In this document: one piece after another, positions 43,357 through 51,872 of the stretch
Position numbering within the stretch: the first letter of the stretch is position 1
How the letters are laid out: each line of letters opens with the position of its first letter
Source of the DNA: Sphingobium sp. AS12
Lineage (GTDB): Bacteria; Pseudomonadota; Alphaproteobacteria; Sphingomonadales; Sphingomonadaceae
Length of the DNA: 64,000 nt
Assembly (NCBI RefSeq): GCF_019097845.1
Contig: NZ_JAHRGM010000011.1
Location: 62,001 to 126,000 of the forward strand
Direction: 5' to 3'
The notes under the pieces: generated by a model
What the model saw: only the letters and a program-made list of their open reading frames with translations
Database searches by the model: none
What the model was told of the DNA's origin: nothing
Program-made: the position numbers and the translations under genes

Positions 43357-44163
43357 CTACGCCAGCGGGGCGTTGCCCTGATGCAACACCGCGTCGGGCC
43401 GCGCCAGTACAACCAGCGGCAATCCCGCCGCCGCCGCGCGCGCCGCCGCCAGCCTTGTGGGGGCGGAGATGGTCACCAGCAGCGGACATTGGCTCAGCAC
43501 CGCTTTCTCCACCAGTTCATAGGAACAGCGCGACGACAGCAGGGCAAAGCCGCCCTCCCAGTCCGCCCCCGCCCGCTTCATCGCGCCGATCAGCTTGTCG
43601 AACGCATTGTGCCGCCCGACATCCTCGCGCGCCAGCCGGATCGCCCCGTCCGCGTCGACCCAGGCGGCGGCATGGGCCGCGCCGGTGGCGGCGTTGAGCG
43701 GCTGATGCGCCGCCAGCCCATCCAGCGCGCGAAAGATCGCCGTCCGATCCGCGCGCGAACGCGCCGTCACGGGCGGCAGGGGCCGGATTGCCTGTTCCAG
43801 ATTTTCGATGCCGCATAGGCCGCACGAGGAGTCCGACGCCCGATGCCGCACCCGCTCCAGCAACAGGTCCGTCCGCGACGGCGGCAGGGTGGCGCGGGCG
43901 ACGATGCCCTGATCGGTGCGATGGGTATCGACATCGAACGGCGCATCGTCCGGGCCAATCAGCCGCTCGGCCAGCGCGAAGCCCTGCACCAGATCGCCAA
44001 TATCGGTCGGCGTCGCCATCAGCACAGCATAGCCGATACCATTAAATTCGATCGCGACCGGCACTTCGTCGGCCAGCGCCCGATCCATCGTTACGGTTTC
44101 GCCGTCCGGCGTCAGGCGGTCAAAGGCCAACCACGCCATGCTGCCCGCATCATGCGCCGTCAC
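43357..44163 (-). CDS. fdhD: FdhD, formate dehydrogenase sulfurtransferase
   Basis: About 268 residues from a GTG at 44163 that starts 10 bases after the fdsD stop; ATG 44139 is an alternative. FdhD marks: PVAIEFNGIGYAVLMATPTDIGDLVQGF-type core (residues about 30-55), the CxxC in DSSCGLCGIE, AAWVDADGAIRLAREDVGRHNAFDKLIG and LLSSRCSYELVEKA. FdhD passes sulfur from IscS to the molybdenum cofactor and is required to activate formate dehydrogenase. Last gene of the fds operon. Confidence 0.92.
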   Translation of the reverse strand: MTAHDAGSMAWLAFDRLTPDGETVTMDRALADEVPVAIEFNGIGYAVLMATPTDIGDLVQGFALAERLIGPDDAPFDVDTHRTDQGIVARATLPPSRTDLLLERVRHRASDSSCGLCGIENLEQAIRPLPPVTARSRADRTAIFRALDGLAAHQPLNAATGAAHAAAWVDADGAIRLAREDVGRHNAFDKLIGAMKRAGADWEGGFALLSSRCSYELVEKAVLSQCPLLVTISAPTRLAAARAAAAGLPLVVLARPDAVLHQGNAPLA

Positions 44164-44173
44164 AGCGTGGCGC

Positions 44174-44479
44174 TCATCCGGCGTCGCAATGACTGCTCTC
44201 GCCCACCGCGTTGAACTGGGCGGCATCCACCTGCGGCGCTGACCAGCCCTGCGCCATGCGCGCCACGGCCGCCGCCACGATGGGCGACAGGCGTTCGGGC
44301 TGATCCTGCGCGATGGCAATGATCTGCGCCTTCATGCGCGGGTCCCAGAAGCGGGTCAGATGTTCGGCCAGCGCCGCCACCGCCTTCGCCTCGCCCATGG
44401 TTTCCAGGTTGCGGGCAATCTGGTGCGCCATATAGACCAGCCGGTCGGTGGTGGACATGACTTGGGGTTCGTCGCTCAT
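44174..44479 (-). CDS. fdsD: Formate dehydrogenase delta subunit
   Basis: 101 residues from ATG 44479, with AGGATCGGG upstream. The small FdsD family is clear: STTDRLVYMAHQIARNLETM, AVAALAEHLTRFWDPRMKAQI and ERLSPIVAAAVARM. It lacks cofactor motifs and is thought to stabilise or assemble the FdsGBA complex. It begins ten bases after the fdsA stop and is followed by fdhD. Confidence 0.92.
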   Translation of the reverse strand: MSDEPQVMSTTDRLVYMAHQIARNLETMGEAKAVAALAEHLTRFWDPRMKAQIIAIAQDQPERLSPIVAAAVARMAQGWSAPQVDAAQFNAVGESSHCDAG

Positions 44480-44489
44480 CGGCCCGATC

Positions 44490-47336
44490 CTATTCCGCCG
44501 CTTCCAGCGGTGCAATGCGGCGGCTCATCCGGGCCTGATCGGCATAGTCGCGCTGCCAGTCGCTCGGCCCGTTGGATGGCATGACCTGCACCGCCGTCAC
44601 CTTATATTCCGGGCAGTTGGTCGCCCAGTCGCTATAGTCGGTGGTGATGACGTTGGCCTGGGTTTCGGGGTGGTGGAAGGTGGTATAGACCACGCCCGGC
44701 GCAACGCGCTCGGTCACTTGCGCGCGCAGCGTCGTTTCCCCGGCGCGGCTCTTCAGCGCAACCCAGTCGCCCTCCTTGATCCCGCGATTCTCTGCGTCGG
44801 ACGGATGGATTTCCAGCCGGTCCTCAGGGTGCCAGGCGGTGTTGGCGGTGCGGCGCGTCTGCGCGCCGACATTATAGTGGGACAGGATGCGTCCGGTTGT
44901 CAGCAGCAGAGGGAAGCGCGGGCCGGTCTTTTCATCGGTCGGGACATAGTCGGTGACGACGAACTTGCCCTTCCCCCGCACGAAGCCGCCCATATGCATC
45001 GTCGGTGTGCCATCGGGCGCAGCGTCATTGGCGGGCCATTGCAGCGATCCCTCCGCCTCCAGCCGGTCATAATGGACACCGGCAAAAGTCGGGGTGAGCG
45101 CGGCAATCTCATCCATGATCTGCGCGGGGTGATCGTAGGTCCAGCCCAAACCCATGGCATTGGCAACCAGCTGGACGATTTCCCAGTCGGCATAACCGTT
45201 CAGAGGCGCCATCACCTTGCGCACCCTTTGGATGCGGCGTTCGGCGTTGGTGAAGGTGCCGTCCTTCTCCAGGAAGGTCGATCCGGGCAGAAAGACATGG
45301 GCGTAATTGGCGGTTTCGTTGAGGAACAGATCCTGCTCCACCACGCATTCCATCGCCGCAAGGCCTGCTGCGACATGATGGGTGTTGGGATCGGACTGGA
45401 GAATATCCTCACCCTGCACGAATAGCCCCTTGAAGGTGCCGTCGGTCGCCGCGTCCAGCATATTGGGGATACGCAGCCCCGGCTCGGCGTCGAGTGACAC
45501 GCCCCAGGCCTGCTCGAACAGGCTGCGCGTCGCTGTGTCCGACACATGGCGATAGCCCGAAAATTCATGCGGGAAGCTGCCCATGTCGCAGGCGCCCTGG
45601 ACATTATTCTGCCCCCGCAACGGGTTCACGCCCACGCCCTCGCGCCCAACATTGCCGGTCGCCATGGCGAGGTTGGCGATGGCCATGACGGTCGATGACC
45701 CCTGGCTATGCTCGGTCACGCCAAGGCCATAATAGATCGCGCCATTGCCGCCTGTGGCATAAAGCCGGGCGGCGGCGCGCACCTCATCCGCCTTCACGCC
45801 GGTCAGCGGTTCGATCGCTTCGGGAGAGCGGGCGGGTTGGGAGACGAAATCGGCCCAGTCGGCAAACTCGTCCCAATCGCACCGTTCGCGGATGAACGCT
45901 TCGTCATAGAGCTTTTCGGTGACGATCACATGCGCCATCGCGGTCAACATCGCGACATTGGTGCCGGGACGCAGGGGCAGATGATGGTCCGCCTCGACAT
46001 GCGGGGATTTGACCAGATCGGTGCGGCGCGGGTCCATGACGATCAGCTTGGCCCCCTGACGCAACCGCCTTTTCATGCGGCTGGCGAATACGGGGTGGCC
46101 GTCGGTAGGGTTCGCGCCGATGACCAGGATCACGTCCGCCTGCATCACGCTGTCGAAATCCTGCGTGCCTGCCGACGTACCGAAGGTCTGGCTCAGGCCA
46201 TAGCCGGTCGGCGAGTGGCAGACGCGGGCGCAGGTATCGACATTATTATTGCCGAACCCCTGCCGGATCAGTTTCTGGACCAGGAAGGTTTCTTCATTGG
46301 TGCAGCGGCTCGACGTGATGCCGCCAATGGAGCGGGTGCCATATTTGGCCTGGATGCGCCGAAACTCCGACGCGGTATAGGCGATCGCTTCGTCCCACGA
46401 CACTTCACGCCACGGTTCGCTCACCGACGCGCGGATCATGGGGTTGAGGATGCGGTCCTGATGCTGGGCATAGCCCCAGGCGAAGCGGCCCTTGACGCAG
46501 CTATGGCCGCGATTGGCCTTGCCATCCTTCCACGGCACCATGCGCACCAGTTCCTCGCCCCGCATTTCCGCGCGGAAGGTGCAGCCGACGCCGCAATAGG
46601 CGCAGGTGGTGACGACGGCGCGGTCCGGGGTGCCGACCTCGACGACCTTCTTTTCGATCAGTGACGCGGTGGGGCAGGCCTGCACGCAGGCACCGCAGGA
46701 GACGCATTCGGACCCCAAAAATCCCTCGCCCTGCGACGCGGAGACTTTGGAATCGAACCCCATCCCTTCGATCGTCAGCGCGAACGTCCCCTGCACTTCG
46801 TCGCACGCCCGCACGCAGCGGGAGCAAACGATGCATTTGCTGGGATCGAAATCGAAATAGGGGTTCGACTGGTCCTTGGCCTGCCCCATATTGGTCGCGC
46901 CGTCATAGCCATAGCGCACGTCGCGCAGCCCGACTGCCCCGGCCTGATCCTGCAATTCGCAATCGCCATTCGCGCCGCAGGTCAGGCAATCGAGCGGATG
47001 ATCGGAAATATAAAGTTCCATCACCCCGCGCCGCAGCTGCTTGAGGCGATCGGTCTGGGTGCGCACGACCATGCCCTCGGCCACCGGGGTGGTGCAGGAG
47101 GCGGGGTAGCCATTGCGCCCCTCCACCTCGACCAGGCAAAGGCGGCAGGAGCCGAAACTCTCGACGCTGTCGGTGGCGCAGAGTTTGGGGATGGAGCCGC
47201 CCAGCAGCGACGCGGCACGCATGATGCTGGTGCCTTCGGGCAGGGTGACGGCGTGCCCGTCGATGGTCAGGGTGACGGACTGGCCGGTCGCAATCGCAGC
47301 GGGCGTGCCATGGTCGGTTTCGCGGGTAAAAGTCAT
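44490..47336 (-). CDS. fdsA: NAD-dependent formate dehydrogenase alpha subunit, Mo-bis-MGD
   Basis: 948 residues from ATG 47336 with AAGGAGG eight bases upstream. N-terminal 2Fe-2S domain (FGSCRLCLVEVEG), His-Cys3 4Fe-4S motif (HPLDCLTCGANGDCEL), two 4Fe-4S (CIVCSRCVRACD; CVSCGACVQACPT), then the Mo-bisPGD domain starting with CAYCGVGC and carrying the active-site Cys in ARVCHSPTGYGL (Cys, not selenocysteine), followed by the molydopterin-binding C-terminal domain (NTAWHPEDRLEIHPSDA). It oxidises formate to CO2 and passes electrons to FdsBG. fdsB overlaps its start (ATGA). Confidence 0.96.
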   Translation of the reverse strand: MTFTRETDHGTPAAIATGQSVTLTIDGHAVTLPEGTSIMRAASLLGGSIPKLCATDSVESFGSCRLCLVEVEGRNGYPASCTTPVAEGMVVRTQTDRLKQLRRGVMELYISDHPLDCLTCGANGDCELQDQAGAVGLRDVRYGYDGATNMGQAKDQSNPYFDFDPSKCIVCSRCVRACDEVQGTFALTIEGMGFDSKVSASQGEGFLGSECVSCGACVQACPTASLIEKKVVEVGTPDRAVVTTCAYCGVGCTFRAEMRGEELVRMVPWKDGKANRGHSCVKGRFAWGYAQHQDRILNPMIRASVSEPWREVSWDEAIAYTASEFRRIQAKYGTRSIGGITSSRCTNEETFLVQKLIRQGFGNNNVDTCARVCHSPTGYGLSQTFGTSAGTQDFDSVMQADVILVIGANPTDGHPVFASRMKRRLRQGAKLIVMDPRRTDLVKSPHVEADHHLPLRPGTNVAMLTAMAHVIVTEKLYDEAFIRERCDWDEFADWADFVSQPARSPEAIEPLTGVKADEVRAAARLYATGGNGAIYYGLGVTEHSQGSSTVMAIANLAMATGNVGREGVGVNPLRGQNNVQGACDMGSFPHEFSGYRHVSDTATRSLFEQAWGVSLDAEPGLRIPNMLDAATDGTFKGLFVQGEDILQSDPNTHHVAAGLAAMECVVEQDLFLNETANYAHVFLPGSTFLEKDGTFTNAERRIQRVRKVMAPLNGYADWEIVQLVANAMGLGWTYDHPAQIMDEIAALTPTFAGVHYDRLEAEGSLQWPANDAAPDGTPTMHMGGFVRGKGKFVVTDYVPTDEKTGPRFPLLLTTGRILSHYNVGAQTRRTANTAWHPEDRLEIHPSDAENRGIKEGDWVALKSRAGETTLRAQVTERVAPGVVYTTFHHPETQANVITTDYSDWATNCPEYKVTAVQVMPSNGPSDWQRDYADQARMSRRIAPLEAAE

Positions 47337-48982
47337 TCCGCAGCCTCCTTTAACGGCGCAAAATTCGGACTTGGACTCGCTCCGAAATCTTCCGGGAAGT
47401 AATCGAGCGCGCTTAGCACCGGATAGGGGGTGAAGCCCCCAAGCGCGCAGAGCGACCCATATTTCATCGTATCGCACAGGTTGCGCAGCAGCGTGGTTTG
47501 CGCGTCGATCGAGGTGTCGATCCGGGCGGGGGAACGGGAGTAGAGGGCTTTGCCCAAAACCCCGTCATCCCAGCGCACGCTGGGATCCCCCTTTTCTTCC
47601 GCACCACCTTCAGGAAGTGAGATGCCAGCCTTCGCTGGCATGACGGATGGGGGAGTTGGCCGCGCCGCCATGATCCGGTCGACAATCTCCACCCCGCGCG
47701 TCGATCCGATCCGGCAGGGCGTGCATTTGCCGCAGCTTTCCGCGGCGCAAAATTCCATGGCGAAGCGGGCCATATGCGCCATGTCGACACTGTCGTCGAA
47801 CACGGTAATCCCGGCATGGCCGATGAGGCCACCCGCAGCGGCGAAGCTTTCATAATCGAAGGGCAGATGGAACATGGACGGCGGGAAATAGGCGCCCAGC
47901 GGCCCGCCCACCTGCACCGCGCGCACAGGGCGGCCGCTCGCGGTGCCGCCGCCAATATCGTTCACCAGTTCGCCCAGCGTGATGCCGAAGCCGATTTCGT
48001 ACAGCCCGCCATACCGCACATTGCCCGCCAACTGCACCGGCATCGTCCCGCGTGAACGGCCAAAGCCGACCGCCGCATAGGCCTCTGCGCCTTCAGCCAG
48101 AATGAACGGCACGGCGGCAAGGCTCAGCACATTGTTGATGACGGTCGGCTGGCCGAACAAGCCTTTCAGCGCAGGCAAGGGCGGCTTGGCGCGCACCTGG
48201 CCACGCTTGCCCTCGATCGAATCGAGCAAGGCGGTTTCCTCGCCGCAGACATAGGCGCCCGCACCCTCTCGCACTTCCAGCGTGAAGGGCGCTATCAGAT
48301 GCGCCGAACGCTCAATCGCCAGCCGCATCGTGTAGATTGCGAAGGGATATTCGGAGCGGATATAGATATAGCCTTGGGTTCCGCCGACGGCATGGGCGGC
48401 GATCGCCATACCCTCGATCAGGCAATAGGGATCACCCTCCATCAGCATCCGGTCGGCAAAGGTGCCGCTGTCGCCCTCATCCGCGTTGCAGACGATATAT
48501 TTGTCGCCCGTGGGGGCGTCCAGCACCGTCTGCCATTTGATGCCGGTCGGGAAGCCTGCCCCGCCGCGCCCGCGCAGGCCCGACACCTTGACGGCATCGA
48601 CCACGGCCTGAGGCGTCATCGTGCGCGCGGCGTCTAGCCCCTTCCAGCCGTCCTGCGCGGCGTAATCGGTCAGGCTGACCGGATCGATCACCCCGCACCG
48701 GGCAAAGGTGAAACGCTGCTGCCCGGCGAAGAAGGAGAGTTGATCGACTGCTCCCAGCCGGTTGGGGTGGCTGCCATCCAGCACCGCTGCAACGTCCCAC
48801 GGCCCCACCGGACCATAGCCGATGCGGCCGTCCGCCGTCTCCATCTCGACCAGAGGTTCGATGCTGAACAGCCCGCGCGATCCGGTGCGGATTACCTCGC
48901 ACCCGGCGTCGGCAAAGGCCTTTGCAACGTCATCCGCGCCCAGAGCGACCGATGCCATGTCGCGACTCACATAAATTTTCAT
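47333..48982 (-). CDS. fdsB: Formate dehydrogenase beta subunit (NuoF-like), with in-frame repeat insertion
   Basis: 549 residues. Thioredoxin-like N-terminus, then the NuoF core: RGRGGAGFPTGIKWQ (FMN/NAD), YIVCNADEGDSGTFADR, GAGAYVCGEETALLDSIEGKRG and the 4Fe-4S motif ESCGKCTPCRIGSTRG (Cys 417, 420, 423) with the last ligand Cys512 in GSLCALGG. It transfers formate electrons through FMN to NAD+. Odd: residues about 446-474 are encoded by an 85-base palindromic repeat (PSVMPAKAGISLPEGG), placing 89 residues between the third and fourth Cys ligands instead of about 40. The frame stays open, so the gene is not broken. Overlaps fdsG and fdsA by four bases each. Confidence 0.94.
   Translation of the reverse strand: MKIYVSRDMASVALGADDVAKAFADAGCEVIRTGSRGLFSIEPLVEMETADGRIGYGPVGPWDVAAVLDGSHPNRLGAVDQLSFFAGQQRFTFARCGVIDPVSLTDYAAQDGWKGLDAARTMTPQAVVDAVKVSGLRGRGGAGFPTGIKWQTVLDAPTGDKYIVCNADEGDSGTFADRMLMEGDPYCLIEGMAIAAHAVGGTQGYIYIRSEYPFAIYTMRLAIERSAHLIAPFTLEVREGAGAYVCGEETALLDSIEGKRGQVRAKPPLPALKGLFGQPTVINNVLSLAAVPFILAEGAEAYAAVGFGRSRGTMPVQLAGNVRYGGLYEIGFGITLGELVNDIGGGTASGRPVRAVQVGGPLGAYFPPSMFHLPFDYESFAAAGGLIGHAGITVFDDSVDMAHMARFAMEFCAAESCGKCTPCRIGSTRGVEIVDRIMAARPTPPSVMPAKAGISLPEGGAEEKGDPSVRWDDGVLGKALYSRSPARIDTSIDAQTTLLRNLCDTMKYGSLCALGGFTPYPVLSALDYFPEDFGASPSPNFAPLKEAAE
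47562..47646. repeat. Palindromic repeat inserted inside fdsB
   Basis: The 85-base element begins CCGTCAT and ends ATGACGG. It contains two hairpins: ATCCCAGCG-CA-CGCTGGGAT (47567-47586) and ATGCCAGC-CTTC-GCTGGCAT (47622-47641). Such units are usually intergenic; translated here in the minus frame they give VMPAKAGIS and VRWDDG, peptides typical of coding palindromic elements. Confidence 0.9.
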
Positions 48983-49431
48983 GCCGCCACCTCTGCTGCG
49001 ATCCGATCCAGCGCGGCAGCGTCGATCCGCGCCATGGGACGACCATCAACCAGCGCATTGGGACCGACCGCGCACAGGCCCAGGCAATAAACCGGTTCCA
49101 GACTGACCGCGCCATCGCCGCGCGTTTCACCCATCGCCACGCCCAGCCGCTGCGCCGCTGCCGCCTCGATCGCCGCGCCGCCGCGCGCCTGGCAGCTTTC
49201 AGCGCGGCACAGCTTCACGACATGGCGACCCGCAGGCGTCCGGCGGAAATCATGATAGAAGGTGACGACGCCATGCACGTCAGCGCGCGACAGGTTCAGC
49301 GCGCGGGCGATGACCGGCACGACAGCATCCTGAACATAGCCCGCCTCTTCCTGCACCGCGTGCAGCAGCGGCAGCAACTGGTCGCGCGTCGCGCCGTGGC
49401 GCGCGGTCCAGCCTTCGATAAACTCTTCCAT
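48979..49431 (-). CDS. fdsG: Formate dehydrogenase gamma subunit (NuoE-like)
   Basis: About 150 residues from ATG 49431; the upstream in-frame codons lie in the promoter. 24-kDa-type 2Fe-2S subunit: LLPLLHAVQEEAGYVQD, HGVVTFYHDFRRTPAG, first Cys pair LCRAESCQ, second CLGLCAVGPNALVDG. It shuttles electrons between FdsA and FdsB. First gene of fdsG-B-A-D-fdhD. A palindromic operator lies about 83-103 bases upstream of its start. Confidence 0.94.
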   Translation of the reverse strand: MEEFIEGWTARHGATRDQLLPLLHAVQEEAGYVQDAVVPVIARALNLSRADVHGVVTFYHDFRRTPAGRHVVKLCRAESCQARGGAAIEAAAAQRLGVAMGETRGDGAVSLEPVYCLGLCAVGPNALVDGRPMARIDAAALDRIAAEVAA

Positions 49432-49513
49432 CCCGATACCCTGCCTTATGGCCGCAATTTTGACCGGATAGTGCGGCAGCAAGGCGTGCTGGTCAAATCG
49501 AAGCCAGCGATGC

Positions 49514-49534
49514 TTGATAGAATTACTCTATCAA
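49514..49534. promoter_or_regulatory. FdsR-type operator upstream of fdsG
   Basis: TTGATAG-N7-CTATCAA is a perfect seven-base inverted repeat with T and A placed as in LysR-type sites. Its right arm contains the stop codon of the lysR-type gene. The core TGATAGAA-N5-CTATCA recurs at 50450-50468. Confidence 0.75.
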
Positions 49535-50433
49535 AGCGATCCGAAGCCGGGCGGCAGGCGCAAACCGCGCGCCACCGCCAACACCGCCTGCGCCAGCGGC
49601 CCCATCGGCGCGCTATCCGACACGATGACGCCTACCCGGCTGCCCTCCCCCATGTCCGGCAACGGCGTCGTGCGCGCCCAGCGCAGACCGTCCAGCAAGG
49701 CGGCATGGCTGTCGGGAATGATCGAACAGAGCCGCCCCTGCTGCACCAGCCCCAGCAACGCGACATAGGAGTCTGCCGTCACCAGAGGCCGCAGCGCCAG
49801 CCCGCGGTCGGCCAGCCGCGCGTCCAATATCCGCCGGTTCTGCATCCCCTGATGCAACAGGCAGAGCGGCAGGCTGGCCAGGTCGGCCCAATCGACGACA
49901 GCGGGAATCGCCACGCCATCGACCGCGCTCACCAGCATCGCCCGCTCGGCATAGAGCGGCACCGACAGGGCGTGGGCGGGCGGCTCGAAATCCAGATAGG
50001 TGAGGCCCGCGTCCAGCTCGAATGCGGCCAATTCACGCTCGATCTGGCGCGATGTCAGCGCGCGAACGGAAATATTCAGCCCCGGATGCCGCTCCAGCAT
50101 CGCGGTCGCCAGACAGCCGATCGCGGGCATGGCGGCAGGGATCGCCCCCAGCCGCAATTCGCCCTTAAGCGGCCCGCGCGCCGTCTCCGCCGCCTGTCCC
50201 AGCGCTTCGGCCGCCGCGACCAATTGCCGCGCCCATGGTAAGATCGCCTCCCCCTCAGCCGTCAGCCCGCCATATTTGCGGTCGCGCCGGATCAGCCGCT
50301 TGCCCAGCTGCGTCTCCAGCGTGGCGATGCCCGCCGACAGCGTGGGTTGCGACACATGGCATAGCGCCGCCGCCCGCGCAAAATGGCCTTCGCGCTCCAG
50401 CGCCAGGAAATATTCGACGAGGCGGGTCTGCAT
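49531..50433 (-). CDS. LysR-type regulator of formate dehydrogenase (FdsR-like)
   Basis: 300 residues from ATG 50433; in-frame codons upstream overlap mobA in another frame and are not included. N-terminal winged HTH (LEREGHFARAAALCHVSQPTLSAGIATLETQLGKRLIRRD) and a LysR substrate-binding domain (LRLGAIPAAMPAIGCL, LSVPLYAERAMLVS, TADSYVALLGLVQQG). It lies directly upstream of fdsG on the same strand and divergent from mobA. Two matching palindromes, one on each side of it, are the probable binding sites. In Cupriavidus a LysR protein (FdsR) controls fds genes; by context this is the counterpart. Confidence 0.88.
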   Translation of the reverse strand: MQTRLVEYFLALEREGHFARAAALCHVSQPTLSAGIATLETQLGKRLIRRDRKYGGLTAEGEAILPWARQLVAAAEALGQAAETARGPLKGELRLGAIPAAMPAIGCLATAMLERHPGLNISVRALTSRQIERELAAFELDAGLTYLDFEPPAHALSVPLYAERAMLVSAVDGVAIPAVVDWADLASLPLCLLHQGMQNRRILDARLADRGLALRPLVTADSYVALLGLVQQGRLCSIIPDSHAALLDGLRWARTTPLPDMGEGSRVGVIVSDSAPMGPLAQAVLAVARGLRLPPGFGSL

Positions 50434-50449
50434 ATATTTGGTATAGGCC

Positions 50450-50468
50450 TGATAGAAGTGCGCTATCA
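50450..50468. promoter_or_regulatory. FdsR-type operator in the lysR/mobA divergent promoter
   Basis: TGATAG-N7-CTATCA is a perfect six-base inverted repeat inside the 45-base gap between the divergent lysR-type and mobA start codons. It matches the fdsG-upstream site at 13 or more of 19 positions, suggesting autoregulation and control of mobA. Confidence 0.7.
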
Positions 50469-50478
50469 AGGAAGCATC

Positions 50479-51000
50479 ATGGCGGAACAGCGGATATTGG
50501 GCGCGGTGCTGGCGGGGGGCCGGTCCAGCCGCTTTGGCAGCGACAAGGCACTGGCAGTGATGGCGGATGGACGGACCTTGCTGGACCATGCGATCGCGGG
50601 CCTGACGCCGCATGTCGCGCAGGTCGTGATTTGCGGACGGAACGGTGGCCTCGCCGATCGGCCTGCGCCGGACATGGGACCGCTGGGCGGGCTGAACGCT
50701 GCGCTGCATCACGCGCAGAACCATGGCTTTGCGGGGGTATTGACGACGGGGTGCGACATGCCCGTTTATCCTGCAGAGCTGCCCGCCATGCTGATCGGCG
50801 AAAGCGCGGCCATATTGAAGGGTCAGCAATTGCTCGGCTGGTGGCCGGTATCGCTGGCGGGCGAACTCGACGCCCATCTGGCGACGGACAATAATCGCTC
50901 CATCCATGGCTGGCTCGACCGCATCGGCGCTCGGGTAGTGGACATGGAGGGGCTGGTGCTGCCCAATATCAACCGGCCGGAGGATCTGGCGGGGTTGTGA
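50479..51000 (+). CDS. mobA: Molybdenum cofactor guanylyltransferase MobA
   Basis: 173 residues from ATG 50479 with AAGGA upstream. The nucleotidyltransferase motif LAGGRSSRFGSDKAL is complete, followed by GPLGGLNAALHHA, TTGCDMPVYP and NINRPEDLAGL at the end. It attaches GMP to molybdopterin, giving MGD, needed by both FdsA and NasA encoded nearby. The length is slightly short for the family but all motifs are present. Divergent from the LysR gene. Confidence 0.93.
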   Translation: MAEQRILGAVLAGGRSSRFGSDKALAVMADGRTLLDHAIAGLTPHVAQVVICGRNGGLADRPAPDMGPLGGLNAALHHAQNHGFAGVLTTGCDMPVYPAELPAMLIGESAAILKGQQLLGWWPVSLAGELDAHLATDNNRSIHGWLDRIGARVVDMEGLVLPNINRPEDLAGL

Positions 51001-51010
51001 CACGCAACAC

Positions 51011-51083
51011 CCGTTCGTTTCGAGCGAAGTCGAGAAACGGGTGCGCTGTGTTCAGGTTTCTCGACTTCGCTCGAAACGAACGG
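51011..51083. repeat. Perfect 28-base inverted repeat (REP-like)
   Basis: Arms 51011-51038 and 51056-51083 are exact reverse complements with a 17-base loop; each includes CGAGCGAAGTCGAGAAAC or its complement. It separates convergent mobA and cobA and may end transcription in both directions. Confidence 0.85.
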
Positions 51084-51089
51084 AGGTAG

Positions 51090-51872
51090 TTAGGCAGGCA
51101 AAGCCACACTCGCCGCCATTTCCACCGGCACCCGCGTCCCCGCCACCGCCTCGCCGATCAGCAGCAGCGTCGGATCTTCGTCGCTGATCGTCTGCACCAG
51201 AAAGGCCAGCGCCGACAGCTTGCCGCGGATCAGCCGTTCGCTGGGCAGCGAGACATTCACCGCCACCATCACCGGGGTTTCCGGGTCGCGCCCTGCCGCG
51301 ATCAGGTTGCGCGCAATCTCGCCCGCCGCCGCGCGGCCCATATAGATGCCGATCGTCCCGCCGGGCCGCGCCAGCGCGTCCCAGTCGAGTTTCAACGGTT
51401 CGCCCGCCTTCAGATGCGCCGTCACCAGAGTCAGCCCGCGCGCCTTGCCGCGCAGGGTGAGCGAGGCATGGCCGCTCGCCGCAGCCGCGCTCGCCGTGGT
51501 GATGCCGGGGCAGATGCGCACAGCTATGCCAGCCTCACCCAGATGATCCATTTCCTCCGCCGACCGCCCAAACACCGACGGATCGCCGCCCTTCAGCCGC
51601 ACCACCCGCTTGCCCGCCCGCGCGGCGGCCAGCAATAGGTCATTGATGCTCTCCTGTTGCTTGCTGTGCCGCCCGGAGCGTTTGCCCACGCTCACCCGCT
51701 CGACCCCGGCGGGGATCAGGTCCAGCACTTGCCGCCCGACCAGCGCATCGTAGAAAACAATGTCCGCCGCACTGATCAGCTTTTCCGCCTTGCGCGTCAG
51801 CAGGTCCGGGTCGCCCGGCCCCGCGCCCACCAGCCACACTTGTCCCCGCGCGATCAATTCATTCGGCTGCAT
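51090..51872 (-). CDS. cobA: Uroporphyrinogen-III C-methyltransferase (SUMT)
   Basis: 260 residues from ATG 51872; the upstream in-frame codons belong to nasA. Signatures: VWLVGAGPGDPDLLTRKAEKLI, FYDALVG, KRSGRHSKQQESIN, RLKGGDPSVFGR, CPGITTASAAAA and GGTIGIYMG. It methylates uroporphyrinogen III to precorrin-2, the first step to siroheme. Only the CobA domain is present, so the CysG B oxidase/ferrochelatase must be elsewhere. It overlaps the nasA end by 14 bases and closes the nirB-nirD-nasA-cobA operon, where it supports the siroheme of NirB. Confidence 0.94.
   Translation of the reverse strand: MQPNELIARGQVWLVGAGPGDPDLLTRKAEKLISAADIVFYDALVGRQVLDLIPAGVERVSVGKRSGRHSKQQESINDLLLAAARAGKRVVRLKGGDPSVFGRSAEEMDHLGEAGIAVRICPGITTASAAAASGHASLTLRGKARGLTLVTAHLKAGEPLKLDWDALARPGGTIGIYMGRAAAGEIARNLIAAGRDPETPVMVAVNVSLPSERLIRGKLSALAFLVQTISDEDPTLLLIGEAVAGTRVPVEMAASVALPA

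Noticed and set aside
44490..47336. Selenocysteine formate dehydrogenase
   Set aside because: The active-site position in ARVCHSPTGYGL is encoded as Cys, with no in-frame TGA.
15982..51083. CRISPR array
   Set aside because: Repeats are single palindromes at distant sites, not direct repeats with regular spacers; no cas genes.
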